Positions 1 through 7,747 of a stretch of DNA of 64,000 nucleotides are shown here, piece after piece (positions within the stretch are counted from its first letter, which is position 1; each line of letters begins with the position of its first letter). The stretch covers positions 620,001 through 684,000 of the forward strand of contig NC_014831.1 in NCBI RefSeq assembly GCF_000184705.1, written 5' to 3'. The translations under genes were made by a program, and so were the position numbers. The DNA is from Thermaerobacter marianensis DSM 12885. GTDB taxonomy: Bacteria; Bacillota; Sulfobacillia; Thermaerobacterales; Thermaerobacteraceae. The notes beneath the pieces are model-generated. The model was not told where the DNA came from. It saw nothing but the letters and a program-made list of their open reading frames with translations, and did not search any database.

Positions 1-565
1 GTACCGCGGCCACGACGTCACCCGGCTCAAGGCGTTCCAGCGGGTGCGCCTGGGTATCGCCCGCACCCACCAGATCGTCCGGCCCTTCCGGTCCCTGTCG
101 GTGGTGGAGAACGTGGAGCTGGCCACCCGCTACGGCCGGCGGCCGCCCCGGTCGGCGGCCGAGGCGCGGGAGCGGGCCCTGGAGGTCCTGGAATTCGTGG
201 GGCTGGGCGCCCAGGCCGGCCTGCCCGCGGCGGTGTTGCCCGTGGGCCAGCAGAAGCTGCTGGAACTGGCCCGCGCCCTGGCGACGGCGCCCGATCTCCT
301 GCTCTGCGACGAGATCTGCGGCGGCCTGACCGACGCCGAGACCCGGAACGTCATGGACCTCCTGCGCAGGATCCGCGACGCCGGCACGACCATCGTCTAC
401 ATCGAGCACGACATGCGGGCCGTCATGTCGGTGTGCGACCGCATCGCGGTGCTCAACTTCGGCCAGAAGCTGGCCGAGGGGACGCCCGCGGAGATCCAGC
501 GCAACCCGGCGGTCATCGAAGCCTACCTGGGCCGGGCGGCGGCGGAGGTGAGCGCCCGTGGTTGA
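1..565 (+). CDS. livG: Branched-chain amino acid ABC transporter ATPase LivG, 5' truncated
   Basis: The reading frame is open from base 2, so the gene begins before the window. The visible part carries the LivG-type stretch RLGIARTHQ followed by an atypical signature (LPVGQQKLLELARAL in place of LSGGQ), a Walker B region LLLCDEICGGL, and the H-loop region YIEHDM. LivG is one of two cytoplasmic ATPases powering a high-affinity uptake system for Leu/Ile/Val or related solutes. The stop codon overlaps the start of the next ATPase by 8 bases, so the two are translationally coupled; permease and binding-protein genes are expected upstream. The family is clear, the exact substrate is not. Confidence 0.88.
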   Translation, partial: YRGHDVTRLKAFQRVRLGIARTHQIVRPFRSLSVVENVELATRYGRRPPRSAAEARERALEVLEFVGLGAQAGLPAAVLPVGQQKLLELARALATAPDLLLCDEICGGLTDAETRNVMDLLRRIRDAGTTIVYIEHDMRAVMSVCDRIAVLNFGQKLAEGTPAEIQRNPAVIEAYLGRAAAEVSARG

Positions 566-1337
566 ACGGATGGTGACCGCCGGCCGGGGGACCGCGGCGG
601 CGGAAGCGGCGGCGGAGCCGGCGGGACCGCCCCTGCTGGTCGCCGAGAACCTGGAGATCGCCTACGGTGCCGTGCAGGTGGTGTGGGGCCTGAGTTTCAA
701 GGTGGCCCAGGGGCAGGTGGTGGCCCTGATCGGCTCCAACGGGGCCGGCAAGACCACCACCTTGCGGGCGGTGGCGGGGGTGCTGCCCCTGCGGGGCGGG
801 CGGCTGGAGCTGGCGGGCGAAGACATCACCGCCCTGCCGGCCCACGCCCGGGTGGCCCGCGGCCTGGTGCTGGTGCCCGAAGGCCGCCAGCTGTGGCCGC
901 GGATGACGGTCGAAGAGAACCTGGTGCTGGGCGCCTACTCGCCGGCCCTGCGCCGCCGCGTGGGGGAGAACCTGGAGCGGGTCTACGCCATGTTCCCTCG
1001 CCTCAAGGAGCGGCGGCACCAGCTGGCCGGCACCCTGTCGGGCGGCGAGCAGCAGATGTGCGCCATCGGTCGCGGGCTCATGGCCGAGCCTCGGGTGCTG
1101 ATGCTGGATGAACCGTCCCTGGGCCTGGCGCCGCGGCTGGTGGAGGAGGTCTTCCGGTTCGTCCGGGAGATCGCCGCCCAGGGGGTGACGATCCTGCTGG
1201 TGGAGCAGAACGTCCACTACACCCTGGAAGTGGCCGATTACGCCTACGTGCTGGAGACCGGCCACCTGACCCTGGAGGGGCCGGCGGTGGAACTGCGGGA
1301 GAACGACTACGTGCGCCGGGCCTACCTGGGCGCGTAG
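558..1337 (+). CDS. livF: Branched-chain amino acid ABC transporter ATPase LivF
   Basis: 259 aa from a GTG preceded by GGAGGTG. Walker A GSNGAGKTT is at residues 59-67, signature LSGGEQ at 160-165 and Walker B VLMLDEP at about 180-186, followed by SLGLAP, which is typical of LivF. A low-complexity Ala-rich N-terminus of about 25 residues precedes the conserved core. It pairs with the preceding LivG as the second nucleotide-binding subunit of an amino acid importer. The gene ends 47 bases before the convergent crotonase gene. Substrate specificity cannot be read from an ATPase alone. Confidence 0.9.
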   Translation: MVERMVTAGRGTAAAEAAAEPAGPPLLVAENLEIAYGAVQVVWGLSFKVAQGQVVALIGSNGAGKTTTLRAVAGVLPLRGGRLELAGEDITALPAHARVARGLVLVPEGRQLWPRMTVEENLVLGAYSPALRRRVGENLERVYAMFPRLKERRHQLAGTLSGGEQQMCAIGRGLMAEPRVLMLDEPSLGLAPRLVEEVFRFVREIAAQGVTILLVEQNVHYTLEVADYAYVLETGHLTLEGPAVELRENDYVRRAYLGA

Positions 1338-1384
1338 GCGGGCGGTGCGGGGGAACCCCGGTGCGGTGCGGGCCGTCCCCGCGG

Positions 1385-2170
1385 TCACCGCCCCCGGAAG
1401 ACCGGCGGGCGCCGCTCCACGAAGGACCGCATGCCCTCGCGCCGGTCGTCGGTGGGGACGCAAGCCGCGTAGAGCTCCAGCTCCCGGCGCCGGCCCTCTT
1501 CCCAGCCCAGGGAGCGGGTGGCCCGGATGGCCTGCTTGACCTGGCGCACGGCGATGGGGGCGTTGGCCGCGATGACCCCGGCCAGTTCCAGGGCCCGGGG
1601 CAACAGGCGGGCGGGCTCCGTCACCTCGGTGACCAGGCCGATGCGCCGGGCCGTGTCCACGTCGATGATCTCCCCCGTCATGATCAGCCGGCTGGCCCAG
1701 GCCTCGCCGACCACGCGGGGCAGGATCTGGGTGGCGCCGCCGCCGGGCATGATGCCGCGGGTCACCTCGGGCAGGCCGAAGCGGGCGTCGGCGGCGGCCA
1801 GGATGAAATCGCAGTTGAGGGCGATCTCGAAGCCGCCCGCCAGGCAGTACCCGCGGACGGCGGCGATCACCGGTACCGGCGTCTCCGCCACCGCCCGGAA
1901 CATGCGCTGGAAGACGTGGTGCTGGGCGAACCAGGCCTGTTCGTCCAGGGTCGCCCGCTCCTTGAGGTCCGCGCCGGTGCAGAAGGCCCGGTCGCCGGCG
2001 CCCGTCAGGACCACGACCCGCAGCCCGGCGCGCCGGTGCAAGTCTTCGAAGCGGGCGGCGATCTCCTCGGCCATGGCCGTGTTGAAGGCGTTCATCCGTT
2101 CGGGGCGGTTGAGCCGCACCAGGGCGACCTCGGGCTCGGGCCACTCCAGCCGGACATGGGTGCCCTCCAA
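1385..2170 (-). CDS. Enoyl-CoA hydratase/isomerase family protein (crotonase)
   Basis: 261 aa, normal for the family, from a TTG at 2170 lying 7 bases after GGAGGTG; a longer frame to 2305 exists but adds only non-conserved sequence. The oxyanion-hole segment CTGADLK is at residues 64-70. Both glutamates used by true hydratases are present: E115 in GGFEIA and E135 in GLPEV. The usual GAGGTQ is GGGATQ here. It likely hydrates or isomerises an acyl-CoA double bond in fatty-acid or branched-chain amino acid catabolism, which would fit the neighbouring liv genes, but the substrate is inferred. The C-terminus VERRPPVF is typical. Confidence 0.85.
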   Translation of the reverse strand: MEGTHVRLEWPEPEVALVRLNRPERMNAFNTAMAEEIAARFEDLHRRAGLRVVVLTGAGDRAFCTGADLKERATLDEQAWFAQHHVFQRMFRAVAETPVPVIAAVRGYCLAGGFEIALNCDFILAAADARFGLPEVTRGIMPGGGATQILPRVVGEAWASRLIMTGEIIDVDTARRIGLVTEVTEPARLLPRALELAGVIAANAPIAVRQVKQAIRATRSLGWEEGRRRELELYAACVPTDDRREGMRSFVERRPPVFRGR

Positions 2171-2506
2171 GGCAGTCCACCTCCGTGAGGCGAGATACCG
2201 CGGGGGGTGCGCGCCGCATGCCGTACGCCACTTGTGCACCACGCACGGCAACGCCGAGAAGTCGAAGAGGATTTCCAGGGCAGAACGCGGCGTCCCTGCC
2301 GTCACGGCGGTTTCCGCGCCCCGAGGCGCCCTGCCGGCGCCTGGCGCTGCGGGGCTGGTCAGGGCGTGGCGCCGCCCTGGCAGAACCCGGCACCGTTCCC
2401 AAGGGCCGCCGTGGCGTGGCTACCTGGCGTCGCTACGTGGCGTGGCTCCCCCCGCGTGCCGTCCGGCGCCACCCGCGGCCTGCCGCCGGGAGCCCGCGGA
2501 TCCCAC
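2171..2506. other. Spacer with a three-copy 13-bp repeat
   Basis: The gap lies between the femX-like stop and the crotonase start, both on the minus strand. It holds the crotonase ribosome binding site at its low-coordinate end. Three imperfect tandem copies of a 13-bp unit (consensus about GTGGCGTGGCTAC) lie at 2411-2423, 2424-2436 and 2437-2448. No convincing gene or T-run terminator is visible. Confidence 0.5.
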
Positions 2507-3613
2507 CTAGCCGGCAGCCGCCGGCGCCGCGGCGCTTCCGCGCCGGGCCCGCAGGGCTCGCAGCAGCCGCCGCCGGGCGGCGAAGGCCGCCTGAAAGGCC
2601 CGGTAGCGCAGGGGGGCGTACACCCGCTCGAACTCGCCGATGTACTCCACCAGCTCGGCGCCGAAGCCCTTCTTGAACCGGTACAGGCCGTAGTGCGGGT
2701 CGGCGGGGTCCACGTTGCCCGATACCCCGCGGAAGTCGTAGATGCGGCAGCCCTCGGCGATGGCCCACTGGATGGCCGCCCACTGGGCGGCGTGGCTGGG
2801 CATCACCTTGCGGGCCTCGTAGTCCGTGCCGCCGTACAGGTACCACACCGTGTCACCGCAGCGGAAGACCATGATCCCCGCCACCGGCCGCCCCTGGTAC
2901 TCGGCCAGAAAGATCCGCCCGTGACCCGGCACCAGCAGGTGCCGCCACAGCGCCTCATAATAGGAAAAGGCCCGGATGGCGAAGCGCTGGCGGGCCGCCG
3001 TCATCTGCAGCAGGCGGTAGAACGCGGCCAGGTCCGCCTCGCTGGCGGCGACCCGGGTGGTGACGCCCTGGCGGGCGGCGTAACGGATGTTGTACCGGGT
3101 CTTGGACTCGAAGCGGGCCAGGGTCTCGCCGGGGGTGGGGGCCAGCTGGAGCCGCATGACGAACCGCGGCTGCAGGGCCTCGAAGGCGGTGGCCTCGGTG
3201 CCCCGCCGGAATCCCAGCCCGGCCAGCAGCTCCACGGCCTCCCGGCGCTCCACCGGGACGTCGGGGTCGACCCGCAGGACGAAGGCCCGGTGCCGCCGGG
3301 CTTCCTCGGCGGCCGCCCCCAGCAGCGCCCGCACCGCCTCCCGGTCGGCGTAATCGACGGCGGGGCCCGTGGGCGCGTAGAACACCGTGCCCAGCCCCGG
3401 CAGGCGGCGGGCCAGCACCGTCATGGCCCCGCGGGCCCCGTTGCCGTCGCGGGCCAGAAAGCGCAGGGGCTCCCACCCCGTGGCCCGCTTGACCTCACCC
3501 CAGCCCCAAAGCTGCATGAAGTGGGGCTTGCCGCAGCCCGCCACGGCCCGGTCGTAGGCCTCGCGGTCCTGGGGGCCGGCAGGCTCCACCGTCACAGAGG
3601 TCCGCTGGCTCAT
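2507..3613 (-). CDS. FemX/FemAB-type peptidoglycan aminoacyltransferase
   Basis: 368 aa, slightly longer than typical FemX. FemAB proteins transfer an amino acid from aminoacyl-tRNA to the stem-peptide lysine or diaminopimelate of lipid II, in the cytoplasm. The N-terminal GNAT-like lobe contains HFMQLWGWGEVK (residues 31-42). The block KTRYNIRYAARQG at 171-183 is the conserved positively charged region of the family, and a second GNAT lobe follows with LYGGTDYEARKVMPSHAAQW. There is no coiled-coil hairpin insert of the seryl-tRNA-like kind, which places it nearer FemX than FemA/B. Its start overlaps the end of the alanine-racemase gene by 4 bases, so both may act in wall synthesis. The amino acid added is unknown. 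Confidence 0.82.
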   Translation of the reverse strand: MSQRTSVTVEPAGPQDREAYDRAVAGCGKPHFMQLWGWGEVKRATGWEPLRFLARDGNGARGAMTVLARRLPGLGTVFYAPTGPAVDYADREAVRALLGAAAEEARRHRAFVLRVDPDVPVERREAVELLAGLGFRRGTEATAFEALQPRFVMRLQLAPTPGETLARFESKTRYNIRYAARQGVTTRVAASEADLAAFYRLLQMTAARQRFAIRAFSYYEALWRHLLVPGHGRIFLAEYQGRPVAGIMVFRCGDTVWYLYGGTDYEARKVMPSHAAQWAAIQWAIAEGCRIYDFRGVSGNVDPADPHYGLYRFKKGFGAELVEYIGEFERVYAPLRYRAFQAAFAARRRLLRALRARRGSAAAPAAAG

Positions 3614-5196
3614 TCCACCGTCTCCTCGTCAGGACGAACCGGCCCGCGCCTTGCTGCCACAGGCCCGGCCGGGGCCCGCACCGGGGCCGGGACGGGCCCC
3701 GCGACCGGGCCTTGGACGGCACAGGCGACGGGGCCTGGGACCGCAGCCGGCACCGGGCCCGCCCCGGCGTCGCCGCCCGCGCCGCCGGGAACTTCCGCAG
3801 CGGGGAGGGGAACCTCTGCGGGATGGCCCGCTGGGAGGCCGGCGTGGGCGAGGGAATCGGGGGCGGTCCCATCGGTGCCGCTGGCCGGTCCCGCCGGAAA
3901 GGCGAGGGGCGCCGCGACCAGCTCCACCACCTGTCGCTGGGGCCAGGCCACGGCCACGGGCCGCCCGCCCCGCAGGTAGACCACGGGCAGGTGGGCCGCT
4001 GCCGTCAGCCGCCCCACCACCAACTCGACCTCTTGGCCGGGCTCCAGGTCCAGGCCCGTGGCGTCCAGCAGGCAGTGGTTCATCATGAACTCGCCCCGCA
4101 AGGGCACTTCCCGGCCGCCGACCCGGAGCCGGGGCCCCGGCGGCAACCCGGCGGCGCCCAGCACCCGGCTTGCGCCCAGGGCCCCCAGCAGCCGCCGCGC
4201 CAGGATCACCAGGCGGTCGCTCCAGAAGCGGGCCTCCCGCACGGGCCGCAGGCCGTCGGCCAGCCCCACGGGGAGCACCGCCACGGGAGCGCCCGGCCGG
4301 GCCCAGCCGCCGCGGTAGCCGGGATCCAGGGAGGCCGCCCGGCGGACCGCCCCCACCCGGACCACCAGCCGCGACGGCGGGCGCACCGCCAGCCCCGCCC
4401 GCCGGGCGGCGCGCGGCGCGTAGCCGTAAAGCAGGTTGCCCACCCGCACCATGTCCAGCTGGGCATGCGAGGCCAGGACCAGCAGGTGGCTCTCGGCGCA
4501 GTGGACCAGGGGCGGCCGCAGTCCCTGCTGCTCCAGCCGCTGAACCAGCCGGAGGAACCGGTCGAGGAGGCGCAGGGCCAGCCCCGGCCGGGCGGCGGTG
4601 GGGAAGTGGGCGTAAAGGCCCTCCACGCGGATGCCGGGCAGGGACTGCGCCTCAGCCAGCGCCGCCGCCACCCGGTCGGGGTGGAAGCCGCCGCGGCCGA
4701 AGCCCATGTCGACCTCCAGGTGGACCGCGCAGGGTCCGGGCGGGGAGCCGGTACGGGCCGCCTGTCCCGCCCGGGCCGATTCCGCCGCCTGGGCCAGGCG
4801 CCGGAGGGTCGTTTCGTCGTGCACCGTGGCCGTCAGGCCTTCCCGGACCCAGTGGTGGGCCAGGGCGGGGTCGACGGGCTGGAAGACCAGGATGGGAGCG
4901 GTGATCCCGGCCCTGCGCAGGCGCAGGGCCGCCTCCAGGGTGTCGGTGCCGAGGCCGTCGGCCCCGGCGGCCACCAGCGTGCGGGCGGCCATCTCGGCCC
5001 CCAGGCCGTACCCGTCGCCCTTCACCACGGCCAGGATGCGGGTCCCCGGCCGGACGAACCGGCGCACCGCCGCCAGGTTGGCGGCCAGCACGTCCAGGTC
5101 GACCTCGATGCGGGCCCGGGCCAGGGCGGCGGCCAGCTCGGCCGGCCAGGTCACGGCCACGTCTCCCGATCCGTCGGGTATCTCTTGCTGCTCCAC
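3610..5196 (-). CDS. Alanine-racemase-like PLP enzyme with long low-complexity tail
   Basis: 528 aa from GTG at 5196. The N-terminal PLP barrel has the Schiff-base lysine in AVVKGDGYGLG (K59, with Y63). The C-terminal domain supplies the partner tyrosine in GYRGGW (Y294). RVGNLLYGY matches the family motif before the second domain. Alanine racemases usually read KANAYGHG and carry a methionine-aspartate pair where this protein has MMNHCLLD (371-378), so it may be a broader-specificity or different amino-acid racemase. The core ends near residue 430; the remaining 95 or so residues are Gly/Pro/Val/Ala repeats (GPVAGPVPAPV) with no known counterpart. A copy of the dispersed 12-mer lies inside this tail (3632-3643). 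It overlaps and precedes the FemX-like gene. Confidence 0.82.
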   Translation of the reverse strand: MEQQEIPDGSGDVAVTWPAELAAALARARIEVDLDVLAANLAAVRRFVRPGTRILAVVKGDGYGLGAEMAARTLVAAGADGLGTDTLEAALRLRRAGITAPILVFQPVDPALAHHWVREGLTATVHDETTLRRLAQAAESARAGQAARTGSPPGPCAVHLEVDMGFGRGGFHPDRVAAALAEAQSLPGIRVEGLYAHFPTAARPGLALRLLDRFLRLVQRLEQQGLRPPLVHCAESHLLVLASHAQLDMVRVGNLLYGYAPRAARRAGLAVRPPSRLVVRVGAVRRAASLDPGYRGGWARPGAPVAVLPVGLADGLRPVREARFWSDRLVILARRLLGALGASRVLGAAGLPPGPRLRVGGREVPLRGEFMMNHCLLDATGLDLEPGQEVELVVGRLTAAAHLPVVYLRGGRPVAVAWPQRQVVELVAAPLAFPAGPASGTDGTAPDSLAHAGLPAGHPAEVPLPAAEVPGGAGGDAGAGPVPAAVPGPVACAVQGPVAGPVPAPVRAPAGPVAARRGPVRPDEETVE

Positions 5197-5571
5197 CGTC
5201 GACGCCCTTTCCCGCCCGCCGCCCGCCGGGCAAAGTCCCCAGCGGGGCCCGCCTCCGCCCCGACCGCCGCCGGCCGCAACGGTGCCGGGCGCAGCCGGCG
5301 CCGGGCGGAGCCGCAGGGCCCACGCCCCACGCCGGTCCGGGCCGCCGGTTCGTCCCGGCCATGTGCTGCGAAACCTTCGCCCCCGCGGGCGCGGGCTCCT
5401 GTCGAAGCGCTCCTTGTCAAAGCCTGCCTGCCGGGGCGGCCGTCCATTCGGCCCCGGCCCGGCAGGCTTTGACGGGTTGGCTGCCGAACCGCAACATATC
5501 CAAAGAAAGCACCTCGCCCGCCGGGAAGCAAGTCAAGCAACAATCATCACGAAAGGAGAAGGAGTTGTCCC
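5197..5571. other. Divergent spacer with 12-mer and long hairpin
   Basis: This spacer separates the racemase gene (minus) from the carboxypeptidase gene (plus). It carries a GCCGGTTCGTCC copy at 5344-5355 and a long inverted repeat at 5416-5473, listed separately. The stretch just before 5572 is less GC-rich and ends in a strong ribosome binding site (AAAGGAGAAGGAG). I could not fix a promoter with confidence. Confidence 0.5.
5416..5473. promoter_or_regulatory. 58-base inverted repeat (leader hairpin)
   Basis: The arms GTCAAAGCCTGCC (5416-5428) and GGCAGGCTTTGAC (5461-5473) are perfect 13-base complements. Inside them a second stem, GCCGGGGC (5430-5437) with GCCCCGGC (5451-5458), gives a nearly continuous 21-bp hairpin. 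No T-run follows on either strand, so it is not a standard intrinsic terminator. It lies about 100 bases before the carboxypeptidase start and could be a leader structure, a processing site or a dimeric-protein operator. Confidence 0.55.
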
Positions 5572-7152
5572 GTGGCAGACGCCGATCACCGTGCCGGAGC
5601 GGGGACCACCTCGGCCGGGACCGGTGCCAGCCTGGTCCCGGCCGGCGCCCCGCCCGCGTACCACCGGTTGCTGGAGCGGCTCGGCCAGGTCAGCGACCTG
5701 CGGGCCGCCGCCTCCCTGCTCAACTGGGACGAAGAGGTCAACATGCCGCCGGGCGGCGCCGCCGCCCGGGCGGAGCAGAAGGCCACCATCAGCCGCCTGG
5801 CCCACCAGGCCTTCACCGCCCCCGAAGTGGGGGAGTGGCTGGACGAACTTTCCGGCTGGGAGGCGCAGCTGGACCCCGAAAGCGACGCCGCGGCCCTGTT
5901 GCGGGTGACCCGCCGGGATTACGAGCGGTCGCGCCGGGTTCCTCCGGACCTGGTGGCGGAGCTGGCCCGGGCCTCGTCCCAGGGGTACCAGGCCTGGATG
6001 GAAGCCCGTTCCCAGCGGCGCTTTGCACCCTTCGCCCCGGCCCTGGCCCGCCTGGTCGAGCTGCGGCGGCAGCTGGCCGACGCCCTGGGCTATCCCGAAG
6101 AGCCGTACGATGCCCTGCTGGAGGGCCACGAGCCCGGCATGCGCACCCGCCAGGTGCGGGAGCTTTTCGCCCGGCTCAAGGAGGGGCTGGTCCCCCTGGT
6201 CCAGGCCATCGCCGAGCGCCAGGACCGGGTAAGGGACGACTTCCTCCATGGTGACTTCCCCGACGCCGACCAGTGGGAGCTGACCCTGGAGGCGCTGCGG
6301 GCCATCGGCTTCGACTTCCAGCGGGGCCGCCAGGACCGGTCCGTCCACCCCTTCACCGCGGGGCTGGCCGCGGGCGACGTGCGGCTGACCACGCGGATCT
6401 TCCCGGATGTGTTCGGCCCCGCCCTGTTCAGCAGCCTGCACGAAGGGGGCCACGGCCTCTACGAGCAGGGCTTCCCCGCGGCATGGCACCGCACGCCCCT
6501 GGCCGAGGCGGCTTCCTCGGCGGTGCACGAGTCCCAGAGTCGCCTGTGGGAGAACGTCATCGGCCGGTCGCGGGAGTTCTGGACCTTCTTCTTCCCCAAG
6601 GTCCAGGCCCGCTTCCCCCGCCAGCTGGAGGGCGTGGACGCCGAGGCGATGTACCGGGCGGTCAACCGCTCGCGGCCGTCCCTGATCCGCGTGGAGGCCG
6701 ACGAGGTGACCTACAACCTCCACATCATGCTGCGGTTCGAGCTGGAGCTGGCCCTGCTGGGCGGCGACCTGCCCGTCGACGAGCTGCCCGGGGCCTGGCG
6801 GGAGAAGACCCTGGCCTACCTGGGCCTCGAGCCTGCCGACGACGTGGAGGGCGTGCTGCAGGACATCCACTGGTCCTGGGGAGGCTTCGGCTACTTCCCC
6901 AGCTACGCCCTGGGCAACCTGATCGCCCTGCAGCTCTGGGAAGCCGCCTTGCGGGACGAACCGGCGCTGCCCGAGCGGATCGCCCGCGGCGACCTGCGCG
7001 GCGTGCTGGAGTGGATGCGGGAGCACGTCCACCGGAACGGCGCCCGCTGGGAGCCCCTGGAGCTGGTGCGGCGGGTGACGGGAGCGGAGCTCAGCGAGGA
7101 GCCCTTCCTGCGTTACGTCCGGCGCAAGTACGGGGAACTGTACGGGCTGTGA
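5572..7152 (+). CDS. Carboxypeptidase Taq (M32 metallopeptidase)
   Basis: 526 aa from GTG at 5572 after GGAGAAGGAG; M32 enzymes are about 500 aa. The zinc site HEGGH is at residues 290-294 and the third ligand motif HESQSRLWEN at 319-328 (E320). Conserved NWDEEVNMP near residue 51 and GLEPADDVEGVLQDIHWS near the end are diagnostic. It is a cytoplasmic, broad-specificity zinc carboxypeptidase that trims peptide C-termini and is common in thermophiles. It begins a plus-strand run with the next two genes. Confidence 0.95.
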   Translation: MADADHRAGAGTTSAGTGASLVPAGAPPAYHRLLERLGQVSDLRAAASLLNWDEEVNMPPGGAAARAEQKATISRLAHQAFTAPEVGEWLDELSGWEAQLDPESDAAALLRVTRRDYERSRRVPPDLVAELARASSQGYQAWMEARSQRRFAPFAPALARLVELRRQLADALGYPEEPYDALLEGHEPGMRTRQVRELFARLKEGLVPLVQAIAERQDRVRDDFLHGDFPDADQWELTLEALRAIGFDFQRGRQDRSVHPFTAGLAAGDVRLTTRIFPDVFGPALFSSLHEGGHGLYEQGFPAAWHRTPLAEAASSAVHESQSRLWENVIGRSREFWTFFFPKVQARFPRQLEGVDAEAMYRAVNRSRPSLIRVEADEVTYNLHIMLRFELELALLGGDLPVDELPGAWREKTLAYLGLEPADDVEGVLQDIHWSWGGFGYFPSYALGNLIALQLWEAALRDEPALPERIARGDLRGVLEWMREHVHRNGARWEPLELVRRVTGAELSEEPFLRYVRRKYGELYGL

Positions 7153-7339
7153 TGCCCGGCACGCGCCGGCCAGCGCCGGGCCGCGGCACGACGGCAAGCC
7201 GGTTCCCGCGGCCAGCGTGACGCGGCCCCGGGCCTGGTGTGTGACGGGCGGCCTGCGGCGATGGCGGGCGTTGGCGCCGACGGCGCGACGCGACGCCGGG
7301 CGGTGGTCACGCCCGGCGCGAAGGGACGGAGGTGGCACC

Positions 7340-7747
7340 GTGGCCATCGTGGCCGTCAGCATCGCCCCCGTGGGCGAGGGGGTCAGCGTGAGCCCCTGGG
7401 TGGCGCGGGCCCTGAAGGTGCTGGCCGCCCAGGACCGGGTCCGCTACCAGGTGGGGCCCATGTTCACCACCTTGGAAGGCGACCTGGACGAGATCCTGGA
7501 TCTGGTCCGCGCGATGCATGAGGCGATGTTCGAGGGCGGGGCCCGGCGGGTGTCCACGGTGATCAAGATCGACGACCGCCGGGACCGGCCCCAGACCATG
7601 GAAGAGAAGGTGGCGGCGGTGGAGCGGCAACTGCAGGCGGGCGACGGCCAGGGGACGGCGGCGTCGGGAGCCCGGCCGGTGGCGCAGGGCGAGCAGGCTC
7701 CGGAAGCGGGGCAAGGGGCCCGGGACGCCGGGGCCCGCCCGTCATGA
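7340..7747 (+). CDS. Thiamine-binding-type protein of the MTH1187/YkoF-like family
   Basis: About 135 aa from GTG at 7340, 4 bases after GGAGGTGG; an earlier in-frame start at 7217 would add a low-complexity extension. The sequence VSIAPVGEGVSVSPWVARAL followed by YQVGPMFTTLEGDLDEIL is the signature of the small MTH1187 (DUF77) family. Members form tetramers and some bind thiamine or its precursors. The last 40 residues are Gly/Ala-rich and dispensable-looking. Its stop overlaps the following MFS start (ATGA), which hints that the exporter or importer handles a related compound. That link is inference. Confidence 0.8.
   Translation: MAIVAVSIAPVGEGVSVSPWVARALKVLAAQDRVRYQVGPMFTTLEGDLDEILDLVRAMHEAMFEGGARRVSTVIKIDDRRDRPQTMEEKVAAVERQLQAGDGQGTAASGARPVAQGEQAPEAGQGARDAGARPS

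Noticed and set aside
2171-2305. N-terminal extension of the crotonase to 2305
   Set aside because: The added residues are unconserved, whereas TTG at 2170 has a well-spaced GGAGGTG and gives the normal family length.
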